A DNA stretch of 29,530 nt, from NCBI GenBank assembly GCA_003427395.1, contig BFEA01000021.1:2615551-2645080 (forward strand). The letters run 5' to 3'. Each line of letters begins with the position of its first letter. The first letter of the stretch is position 1. Positions 24,701-29,530 of this stretch are shown here, piece by piece. Made by a program: the position numbers and the translations under genes. The stretch comes from Chara braunii. Lineage: Eukaryota > Streptophyta > Charophyceae > Charales > Characeae. The notes below the pieces were generated by a model that was given only the letters and a program-made list of their open reading frames with translations, was not told the DNA's origin and did not search any database.

Positions 24701-27700
24701 TGACGAGACCTCATGAGCTAAGTTGCTGGACAGGGCGGACATGTACTCACACGAGTATCGGATCTGACTGATGCACCGAGGTTCGTGCGCAATGCGAAGA
24801 ACATGACGATACCGGATGAGCTGAGTTGCAGGAGGAGCATCATCCAAGGGATCAACACAGCAACGGCACATCTTAAGGGGAAGAGGCAGGTAGAGGTGAA
24901 CGTCGATTCCTGCATTAAGGCCAGGAATGGGAGTTATGTTGCCTGGACAGAGAGCGAGGTACGGAACTGGGCCTCTAGGTACTCTGGCCTGGTTTTGGCT
25001 CCCGTAGATCGCAATCCAGGTGACACCGCTCTGATCTGCCCTGTTCTGTATAGGCACGGGTTCGGGAGTACTTCCTCATGGAATCTGGACTGCGAGTATG
25101 TGGACAAGCCGGAGACAGAGATCCTTGCTGGATGTAAAAGGGAGTTCGAGGAGGCAGGCCTTGCAGAGATCGGAAGATGGAAAAGTGATGGAAGGTTGGG
25201 AAGAACGTATGTGATACCAAAGGACAAGGATCTGCAGCACTGGAGACCAATCGCTTCTGCGTGCAATGATCCTGCGGTATTGGTGCAACGAAGAGGTGCT
25301 AGAGCCTTACACTGTCTCATCACAAGATTCTCAAGGATGAGGAATTTTCATCTGAAATCGACTTTGGAACCGAGGAACGATCTGGAGGAGGCAGGGGAGA
25401 TCTTGAGTGGGGAAGGATGCGATATGGCGATGGGGAGAGATGTTACGATATCAAGGGGATGTTTTCCTCGATATCGCATTCAGCTGTGAAGGATGCAGTC
25501 TCAGATTTAGTAATGCACTTTGAGGAACAGGGATGGAAACAGGTGAGAGTTGCAACCAGAGGGAAATTGTGTCAAATGTCGAAGACCAACCGTAAAGAAC
25601 CTGGTTTTGTCACAGTAAAACTGGACATGATCAGGGTGATCGTGGAATCTGACCTCGCGCATGCTTACATGATGCACGGTGACGTAGTGAGGAGGCAGGT
25701 CACAGGTATCCCGATGGGTAGGACCACGATCCCAGTGCTGGCTACAGTAACGCGTGGAATGACCAAAGCGGCTTTCCTGTCTGGTCTAGGAGCGGATAGG
25801 AGGTTAATGATGGGATGGCGGATGGTGGACGACATTTCCATCATTGTGGGTTGCAGCAAAGAGCATGAGACACGGTCGAAAGCGGTTAGAATACTTGACA
25901 CCTTTGAGAAGACGTGATCGCAAGCTGAAACTGATCCGGAAAGACGAAGGCACAAATACTTGGCATTTTATTGGAGGACAGATGTACATTGTGTCGGAAC
26001 CGGTCCAAGTGCACTTCGTACATGAGACAAAGAACAGCACATCCCTGAGTAGCTCCAGGATTCTGTGTTATCAATCAATGCAGGATTTCGTGAGTTATAC
26101 TGATAGAAGAACTAAGAAGGGCGTTCTGTCGGCGACACTCAAGAGACTGTGGCTATCGTCGACCTCACAGGCACTGCGTGTGAGCTCGATAGCATACGCA
26201 GTGACTGAGAGTATCCTCCAGGGTTATCCTCCGGAGGATTCTCTGGGCGCCTTGGCAAAATTGGTCAAGGGTACGGCGCAAAAGGTCCTATGGGTACTGG
26301 TTGGCGCTTTCGGACTGATCTGGCATAAGAAACGAAGGAAGTTTAGTTTCCGAAAGCGAGACCACGCAGGAAAGGCGACAGTTAAGAAACCGCGGCCAGA
26401 GCAGGACTCTGCCCCGGGGAGATCGTGATCTATAACTGTCGAACGGACACTTTAAATGTCCCGGCCGCTGTTCACTGACCCTTCCGGTGGCTTGTTCGCA
26501 TTTTCTCTGGTATTTTATTCTACTTTTCATTTTATTTATTTTTGTTTTGTGTTGTCGCCGACTTTCGCTGTGTTTTGAGCCACTAAGAGGACTCGAAACG
26601 CTGTCGGAGGATTCCGGGCCCGTTTTTGACCAATCGGTGACACTGAGGCATAAGGGTACGACCTACACTTTATTTTATTTTGTTTTGTTTTATTAACTGC
26701 GGATGGAATTTTGTAGGCACATGACGCGGTAGGCATAGGAAGTAGTACACGTATTTAGCAAGTGGAGGCAAGGCAATAGGCCTCTTTTTCGACCGAAGCG
26801 CTTGTGAGAGTGCGCCTTCCTGACGAGTCCGGGTAGTAGCCGGACGAAACCGGTAGAAGGGACTACTTTATCGTTTGTCGTTTACCGGGAGATCTAGCTA
26901 TGGTAGCATGGGAGATGAGACATACGTGAGGTGTGAGCAGTGAACACTGAGTACTTTGAAGGTGGAACTCTGGAAGAGCTGTTTTAAATGTGTTTTTCAG
27001 TATTGTGCTTTTATGCAGCTTTGTTGAATTTGTTCATTGACTCCGTTGTACTGCTTCTTAGTGTGTATGTATTGTCTGCTGTGCTGCTGTGTCTCCCAAC
27101 AGGCCGTTTTGCCGCAGTCTGCCTGCTATGTTATCATTGTGATGCAAAAAAATAAACTCTTACCAATGGGCGTAGCTCAGTTGGTAAATCCACGAACTGT
27201 TGAAATACAGACCCAAGTTCAAATCCAGATACAATCATATGACCAAAATTACCTGGGGCCGGTCAAGTCAATGATGATATCTCAAGGCCGTCGCCCTTTT
27301 AAAAAAAGGAAAAGAAAGAAAAAAAAAAACTGAACCAGTTTTGCCTCATGGTCACAAGGAAATTCTTTACCAAATTGATTAAAGGTTTTCTCCCCCCCCC
27401 CCCTGGGTCCGGCCGGCCATGGGGTCACGGGCCACTCTGGTTGAACGATATTCACATAGTACTTGTCTGAAATCGTAATCGTAATCGTGTTGCCTAACTC
27501 ACCACAGAAAGTTCGAGGTTGAAAAGCGCTACCGTCTTCACCCGAATAGAACGCCCGGTCATTATCGCTGCATCTGGACCGAAAGTTGCGCCAAATACAG
27601 CTATAATGACCGGGTGTTCTATTCGGGTGAAGACTGTAGCTTACCAACATGCTTAGCTCAGTAGCTAGTACTTGGTACACACCCACGAACTGTTGAAATA

Positions 27701-28057
27701 CAGACCCAAGTTCAAGTCCAGATGCAATCAGATGAACGAAATAAAACAACTCTGAATTAGCTGGCGCATGATTGAATAAAACAACTCTGAATTACCTGGC
27801 GCCGGTCAGTTCAATGATGATATCTCAAGGCCGTCGCCCTTTTTCTACGAAAAAAGCGCTAGCTTAAGTTTAAAGTTCAGACATGCACTATTTAGGCATT
27901 GAAAGACGAGTAAGAAGTCAGAACAAACCTGGTAGTCGATCTTGTTTAACACGGTAATCGTCCTCTTCAATGCCTCCTCTTGAATTCGAATGTCAGAGTC
28001 TTCGTACGCCCTCACCATCATGGGCAGCAGGTGATTATTTATCACATCTCCGGATAC
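14772..28057 (-). CDS. SCYL2: SCYL2 (SCY1-like protein 2), 3' part of a multi-exon gene
   Basis: Joined coding order on the minus strand is 28057-27929, 22406-22344, 17687-17569, 15777-14772. Between the second and third a further exon is expected but not visible. The translated pieces match the plant SCYL2 family in order: a HEAT-repeat block ([17 protein letters not shown]), then [16 protein letters not shown], then a [10 protein letters not shown]...EQFSKYM block, then a tail starting [11 protein letters not shown]2 proteins have an N-terminal inactive kinase domain, HEAT repeats and a disordered clathrin-binding tail; they act at the trans-Golgi network and endosomes in clathrin-coated vesicle traffic. 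Only the last HEAT repeats and tail are here; start, kinase domain and promoter lie beyond the right edge. Introns are very long (5522, 4656 including the gap, 1791 bases) and loaded with transposons. All visible junctions are GT-AG and the phases agree. The family call is from remembered sequence, but several independent conserved blocks support it. Confidence 0.9.
16037..16170. repeat. Two diverged tandem copies of a 67-bp unit
   Basis: The units share GGAGAGACA..GAGTAGT.GATTG (16062 and 16129) followed by TACA.AAAATAG.TG. The offset is 67 bases. It lies in the last SCYL2 intron, just before the MITE-like element. Confidence 0.65.
16222..16820. mobile_element. MITE-like element with palindromic termini
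   Basis: Left end CCTTCTTAACCCGAAAAAAC and the reverse complement of the right end CCTTCTTAGCCCGAAAAAGA form terminal inverted repeats over about 40 bases, 599 bp apart. Subterminal DNA is packed with CGTACG and TTGTATTCGAATACAA palindromes. The segment 16667-16720 is a near-perfect 54-base palindrome centred on TTCGAA. The AT-rich middle holds a direct repeat with a period of about 167 bp (GACCCTCAGG at 16401 and 16568). There is no credible ORF. It lies in the last SCYL2 intron. A clear target duplication was not found. Confidence 0.65.
17281..17332. repeat. Direct repeat, 20-base unit twice
   Basis: GTCTAATAGGGGTCAAACAG occurs at 17281-17300 and 17313-17332, identical, 32 bases apart. Confidence 0.85.
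17479..17510. repeat. (CA)n microsatellite
   Basis: About 32 bases of alternating CA, inside the last SCYL2 intron near its donor. Confidence 0.95.
17569..17687 (-). CDS. SCYL2: SCYL2 exon, last HEAT repeat (39 codons + 2 nt)
   Basis: Minus-strand exon of 119 bases with acceptor ...gttcctgcag|TTTGGT and a consensus donor TTTTGAG|GTGAGT. It encodes [20 protein letters not shown], then [19 protein letters not shown] and two bases of an Arg codon. The family has G.EF..E.VLPLL.PLL...LN..QF.KYM here, so the alignment is unambiguous. The split Arg codon (AG+G) is completed exactly by the first base of the next exon, giving LRKIEEKR. Confidence 0.92.
17981..18072. repeat. (CA)24(GA)22 compound microsatellite at the gap edge
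   Basis: CA from 17981 to 18028, then GA to 18072, where N begins. Confidence 0.97.
18073..19000. other. Assembly gap (928 N)
   Basis: Unbroken run of N, entered from a (CA)24(GA)22 microsatellite on the left and from tandem U6-derived repeats on the right. Both edges are hard to assemble, and the true length may differ. The missing SCYL2 exon is probably inside. Confidence 0.99.
19001..19092 (-). pseudogene. U6 snRNA-derived repeat, unit 1 (truncated at its 5' end)
   Basis: Minus strand reads GGGACATCCGTTAAAATTGG, then AACGATACAGAGAAGATTAG and CATGGCCCCTGCGCAAGGAT, ending GAGAAATGGTCCAAATT: a plant-type U6. The ACAGAGA box is intact. The 5' stem-loop is cut and there is no T-run terminator at the 3' end. 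It directly adjoins the N gap and is identical over 92 bases to the next unit. Confidence 0.85.
19093..19187 (-). pseudogene. U6 snRNA-derived repeat, unit 2 (full length 5' end, no terminator)
   Basis: Same 92 bases as the preceding unit, plus the complete 5' hairpin GTCCTTCGGGAC. Plant-type U6 with ACAGAGA and AGCATGGCCCCTGCGCAAGG intact. Upstream on the minus strand there is only a T-rich tract; I see neither a TATA box at -30 nor the plant upstream element (TCCCACATCG). The 3' end runs straight into unit 1 without Ts. I therefore call it a pseudogene or tandem-repeat unit, though an active gene cannot be wholly excluded. Confidence 0.8.
19190..20700. other. Non-coding SCYL2 intron sequence
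   Basis: An AAAAC-type A-rich tract (19208-19241), then a GC-rich stretch (about 19250-19960) with several GGGCCTGG/GCCCGGG motifs but no recognised protein, then ordinary sequence. Long frames in the GC-rich part have no domain and are read on both strands. Confidence 0.5.
20721..21056 (+). repeat. CCCT-rich low-complexity tract
   Basis: Pyrimidine-rich DNA dominated by CCCT units, with a clean CCCT run at about 20966-20990. Pro/Ser/Leu frames across it are artefacts. Confidence 0.9.
21057..22343. other. Non-coding SCYL2 intron sequence
   Basis: Apart from the microsatellite at 21651 I see no exon, RNA gene or recognised element here. It was checked for the missing SCYL2 segment without success. 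Confidence 0.5.
21651..21794. repeat. (TC)n microsatellite of about 144 bases
   Basis: Continuous TC with one undetermined base at 21710. Confidence 0.98.
22344..22406 (-). CDS. SCYL2: SCYL2 exon, [16 protein letters not shown] segment (21 codons)
   Basis: Minus-strand exon of 63 bases, phase 0 at both ends: acceptor ...gatttgcag|TCTGTC, donor ...GCAGCG|GTAATT. It encodes [20 protein letters not shown] plus a final A. This stretch follows directly on the previous exon in the family and is nearly invariant in plant SCYL2. The next residues of the family (roughly 50, another HEAT repeat with a CLGDL-like motif) are absent from every frame I checked between here and 17687. Confidence 0.93.
22499..24013 (+). 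mobile_element. A-tailed retroposon of about 1.5 kb flanked by near-identical 12-base duplication
   Basis: The segment is bounded by gtgcggcaccgt (22487-22498) and gtgtggcaccgt (24014-24025), 11 of 12 identical. An A-rich tail (23978-24013, A-runs with GAAA units) lies directly before the right copy. That is the signature of target-primed reverse transcription. The inside is GC-richer than its surroundings and has no ORF I recognise. It contains tRNA-promoter-like motifs: gcaggttcaata near the left end, and gcctcagtagttagagtc followed by ggtgcgagtcgatgc (about 23349-23397). It may be a non-autonomous, RNA polymerase III-derived element. Confidence 0.45.
24262..24413 (+). mobile_element. tRNA-derived SINE, copy 1
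   Basis: Degenerate A-box TAGCTCATTTAA (24275) and B-box AGTTCGAATCT (24306-24316), then the family 3' region TGAATTACCTGAGGCCG...CCTCAAGGCC, ending in an A-rich tail from about 24404. It shares the body with copies at 27164 and 27641. It is the most diverged of the three. Confidence 0.65.
24721..26428 (+). pseudogene. Penelope-like (endonuclease-less) reverse transcriptase, two frameshifts
   Basis: Three overlapping open stretches encode one reverse transcriptase: frame 2 from about 24721 to 25400-25440, frame 1 to about 25915, then frame 2 again to the stop at 26428. In order one sees [19 protein letters not shown] (like the ADKGG block before Penelope RTs), [16 protein letters not shown] (like PKIHK...RPI.S), [11 protein letters not shown] (motif A), [16 protein letters not shown] (motif B), [11 protein letters not shown] (motif C, catalytic DD present), [11 protein letters not shown], a thumb with ILQGYPPED, and a basic end [12 protein letters not shown]. 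No GIY-YIG endonuclease follows. Two frameshifts mean this copy cannot make the whole protein. It sits sense-antisense to SCYL2 inside an intron, and a hammerhead ribozyme lies about 390 bases downstream. Other non-LTR RT classes are possible, but the GYP thumb and RPI.S spacing favour Penelope-like elements. Confidence 0.72.
26429..27160 (+). mobile_element. Probable 3' non-coding part of the Penelope-like element
   Basis: Region between the RT stop and the next SINE. It holds two T-rich tracts (26507-26550 and 26667-26695) with TTTTATT/TTTTGTTT motifs, the hammerhead motif, and about 300 bases of unique sequence with no convincing ORF. I could not find a second copy of any of it upstream of the RT, so a terminal-repeat structure is not shown. 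The right boundary is uncertain; a short A-run at 27145-27151 is one candidate end. Confidence 0.4.
26815..26860 (+). ncRNA. Hammerhead ribozyme, minimal type I architecture
   Basis: All core positions of a hammerhead are present. Stem I 5' strand CCTTC (26815-26819), core CTGACGA (26820-26826), stem II GTCCGG/CCGGAC of 6 perfect pairs (26827-26832 with 26840-26845) around a 7-base loop, core GAAA (26846-26849), stem III CC/GG flanked by the A15.1-U16.1 pair (ACCGGU, 26849-26854), predicted cleavage after A26855, and stem I 3' strand GAAGG (26856-26860) pairing perfectly with the 5' strand. Three further pairs (26809-26811 with 26862-26864) may extend stem I beyond an internal loop. Stem III has no loop bases, so one molecule cannot close it. 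The self-complementary ACCGGU could pair between two copies, as in dimeric hammerheads. Hammerheads of this minimal kind are known from Penelope-like elements and retrozymes, which fits the RT just upstream. Confidence 0.85.
27164..27330 (+). mobile_element. tRNA-derived SINE, copy 2
   Basis: Perfect A-box TAGCTCAGTTGG (27173-27184) and B-box AGTTCAAATCC (27216-27226), spaced as in a tRNA. Then ATTACCTGGGGCCGGTCAAG and ATCTCAAGGCCGTCGCCC, followed by an A-rich tail (27300-27330). The head is tRNA-like but the 3' body is not, so this is a SINE and not a tRNA gene. Confidence 0.75.
27528..27640. repeat. Foldback (hairpin) element, 43-bp arms
   Basis: Arms 27528-27570 and 27598-27640 are inverted repeats identical at 40 of 43 positions, separated by 27 bases. 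The three differences all allow G-U pairing in one transcript orientation. The outer ends read GCTACCGTCTTC and GAAGACTGTAGC. A related hairpin occurs at 11071-11181. Confidence 0.85.
27641..27844 (+). mobile_element. tRNA-derived SINE, copy 3, with internal 35-bp duplication
   Basis: A-box TAGCTCAGTAGC (27654-27665), B-box AGTTCAAGTCC (27709-27719). It shares cacgaactgttgaaatacag and the B-box region almost exactly with copy 2. The segment ataaaacaactctgaatta occurs twice (27741-27759 and 27776-27794), so this copy carries a 35-bp tandem duplication. It ends in GTCGCCCTTTTT without an A-tail. A foldback element abuts its left side. Confidence 0.75.
27929..28057 (-). CDS. SCYL2: SCYL2 exon, HEAT-repeat segment (43 codons)
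   Basis: Minus-strand exon of 129 bases, phase 0 at both ends, with acceptor ...aatgcag|GTATCC and donor ...TACCAG|GTTTGT. The 43 residues run from [18 protein letters not shown] through [14 protein letters not shown] to LNKIDYQ. The [20 protein letters not shown] pattern is the end of a HEAT repeat conserved in plant SCYL2 (usually HVLPMIVRAYDD.D.RIQEE). The exon before it must end in phase 0 and is not in the window. Confidence 0.92.
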
Positions 28058-28343
28058 CTGCATTAGACAAAGGATAAAACAACGAAAACTCGAAACGACA
28101 GGATCAAATTGTATCAGCAAGGAAATCTCACAAACGGTATAGAGTCCGAAACTGAAAAAAATAAATAAATCCACAATGATTCCACATTGACTGATTGACA
28201 TATAAAAGTTCATAAAACAGACTCTGAGACGCTGGGAGTGTTTTTGCCCGCAGTAAGCATGCAGATGACATCATGACAGGCATCAAAGAAATCTCGAAAC
28301 GCAATAACATCCAGAAGATAAAGACATTCAAAAAAGAAACGCA

Positions 28344-28430
28344 GTCCTTCGGGACATCCGTTAAAATTGGAAGTTGGAACAATACAGAGAAGATTTTAGC
28401 ATGGCCCCTGAACAAGGATGATGCGCATAA
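28344..28430 (+). pseudogene. Degenerate U6 snRNA copy
   Basis: AGTCCTTCGGGACATCCG, AAAATTGGAA, a 5-base insertion, then AATACAGAGAAGATTTTAGC and ATGGCCCCTGAACAAGGATG, ending in an A-run. The order and spacing are those of plant U6, but with an insertion, changes in the catalytic stem region, and loss of the 3' end. It is a retroposed or decayed copy. Confidence 0.85.
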
Positions 28431-29115
28431 AAAAAAGGGCGCTGCAACACCTATCCAAGTTCCCACAAAGTGGCAGAGGTCGGCGTCTGGAATAACGGGA
28501 AGTATGTTTCGACTCTAGAGAACTGCGAGCAGAACGTTGATACACCAACTGAGGACGAGGGAGGTTACAACGGGAAGAGGGGTTTGTGGACAAGGGGAGG
28601 GAGCTGGGTGGGGGGAAGAGGAGGTTGAAGTGGGAGGGAGGAGAACAGGAGGGAGGAAAGCCGGGAAGGGGCTATGCCCATTCAGGAGGAAGAATCGATA
28701 CGTGGGGTCTAAAGGAAGGAGTGGTGTATACTTACCTGGCAAGGAAAGCCTCAAATGTTGAGATGGGCCAGTGTAAGTGGGAAAAAAAAAGAAAAAAAAA
28801 AAGAAAACGTATGCCATATGGGAGAAACAGCTTGTGCAGGCGAGTTGGTCCGTAAGCGGGCAATCTCGCCCATAGCGGAGGATTGACCCCTCAAGGGCGC
28901 TAGGGTAGGGATCGGAATGGAGGGAGAGACGATGACTCCAAGAGAGGGCAAAGGAAGGAGAATTGCAATGGACAGCAGAAGCATTTGCATTTTGTGCAAC
29001 GGAGTGTACTGGTGGGTGTCTCTCATGATTCAGAAAGTAATCCATGGTTGAGAAATGGTGCAGAAGGATAAGAAGTATTAAGAACAGAAAGGGAAGAATT
29101 TAAGAATTAATAATT

Positions 29116-29190
29116 ATACCTTTTTGCCGTTTTTCTCGGCCTTTTGGCTAAGATCAAGTGTAGTATCTGTTGTGGTCAGTTTAATATCTG
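29116..29190 (+). pseudogene. Truncated U2 snRNA (5' domain only)
   Basis: TTCTCGGCCTTTTGGCTAAG then ATCAAGTGTAGTATCTGTT match the U2 5' stem-loop and branch-site recognition region (GTAGTA intact). TTTAATATCTG follows, then similarity ends. The Sm site and stems III-IV are missing. The start ATACCT (29116) is separated from TTCTCGG by extra bases. No plant snRNA upstream element is visible. Confidence 0.85.
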
Positions 29191-29221
29191 TAGTTTATAG
29201 ATCTGTACATCTCGGCCAAAC

Positions 29222-29302
29222 GCCCTCCTCCGTGCAAGCACAGATTCGAACCGGCGACCTCGGCCTCAAGAGCCAGGTATCGTAACCACTACAGCCAGGA
29301 TG
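29222..29302 (-). pseudogene. tRNA-like sequence, antisense to the U2 fragment
   Basis: Minus strand carries an A-box-like TGGCTGTAGTGGTTACGA and a perfect B-box GGTTCGAATC at tRNA spacing, with a partial anticodon arm GGC-TCTTGAG-GCC (anticodon TTG if read as a tRNA, glutamine-like). Acceptor and T stems do not pair properly, so it is a tRNA-derived pseudogene or SINE head and not a working tRNA. Confidence 0.6.
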
Positions 29303-29390
29303 CGGTGTTCAAAACTTCAAAAGTGGAACCATACCGGTCTTGATATCCACCCCACCCCTGCAAGGCTGTGGTCCGTGGTTCATTGACCCG

Positions 29391-29414
29391 AAAAAAAAAA
29401 AAAAAAAAAAAAAA
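29391..29414 (+). repeat. Poly-A tract ending the U2/tRNA-like composite
   Basis: A run of 24 A about 90 bases after the tRNA-like segment. It may be the tail of a composite retroposon starting at the U2 fragment. Confidence 0.6.
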
Positions 29415-29530
29415 GACGAAACACATTGGGAACAGTTGTTAATAATATATATATTGTCACATCACTACAAACTAAAAGAGCGCACTTTGCGGAACAAAGA
29501 ATAAAAGCAAAAAACGGGCACAGTGATAAC

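Noticed and set aside
27166-27230. Possible functional tRNA gene
   Set aside because: A and B boxes are good but acceptor and T stems do not form; it is the head of a SINE.
28728-28743. Donor-like CCAG|GTAAGTAT on the minus strand, upstream of the first visible SCYL2 exon
   Set aside because: No acceptor or SCYL2-like coding precedes it in the expected frame.
28515-29045. 176-codon minus frame, considered as upstream SCYL2 coding
   Set aside because: Contains poly-Phe from a T tract and Pro/Ser low complexity; no SCYL2 similarity.
1-29530. CRISPR arrays, bacterial operons, origins
   Set aside because: The DNA is eukaryotic; direct repeats present are microsatellites, minisatellites or transposon-derived, without uniform spacers.

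Overview
The window looks like nuclear DNA of a green plant or streptophyte alga with a large, repeat-rich genome; a charophyte such as Chara is my best guess, not a demonstrated identity. The evidence is a gene with GT-AG introns of 1.8 to 5.5 kb whose protein is of plant SCYL2 type, plant-type U6 snRNA sequences (hairpin GTCCTTCGGGAC at the 5' end, GGTCCAAATT at the 3' end), long (TC)n, (CA)n and (GA)n microsatellites, and many decayed retroelements. Nothing suggests a prokaryote.

The one gene I can name is the 3' part of SCYL2 (SCY1-like 2, a clathrin-associated pseudokinase family) on the minus strand, 28057 to 14772. Four exons are visible: 28057-27929, 22406-22344, 17687-17569 and 15777-14772. 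All junctions are GT-AG and in phase. The kinase domain and first HEAT repeats lie beyond the right edge. One piece of roughly 50 residues is missing between the second and third visible exons and probably lies in the 928-base N gap (18073-19000). The last exon carries a Gly/Ser/Pro-rich tail with a DPF motif and ends in LLDLL, a clathrin-box-like motif.

The SCYL2 introns are full of inserted elements. Intron 27928-22407 holds a roughly 1.5 kb A-tailed retroposon flanked by a near-perfect 12-base duplication, three copies of a tRNA-derived SINE, a 113-bp foldback element, and a reverse-transcriptase pseudogene (about 24721-26428) resembling Penelope-like elements without an endonuclease. About 390 bases after the RT lies a complete hammerhead ribozyme motif (26815-26860), whose stem III is a bare self-complementary ACCGGU. 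RT plus hammerhead is the most interesting unit here. The intron region 22343-17688 holds the gap and a tandem U6-derived repeat at its edge. Intron 17568-15778 holds a 599-bp MITE-like palindromic element.

Right of the first visible exon are a degenerate U6 copy and a composite of truncated U2 snRNA, antisense tRNA-like sequence and poly-A.

The left half (1-14771) has no intact gene I recognise. It holds a decayed protein-coding locus on the minus strand (about 6307-3970), a tandem array of about 120-bp units (6817-7500), a second decayed coding stretch broken by a 17-bp tandem duplication (9488-10548), a second copy of the foldback family (11071-11181), microsatellites and a HindIII-site minisatellite (13788-13906).
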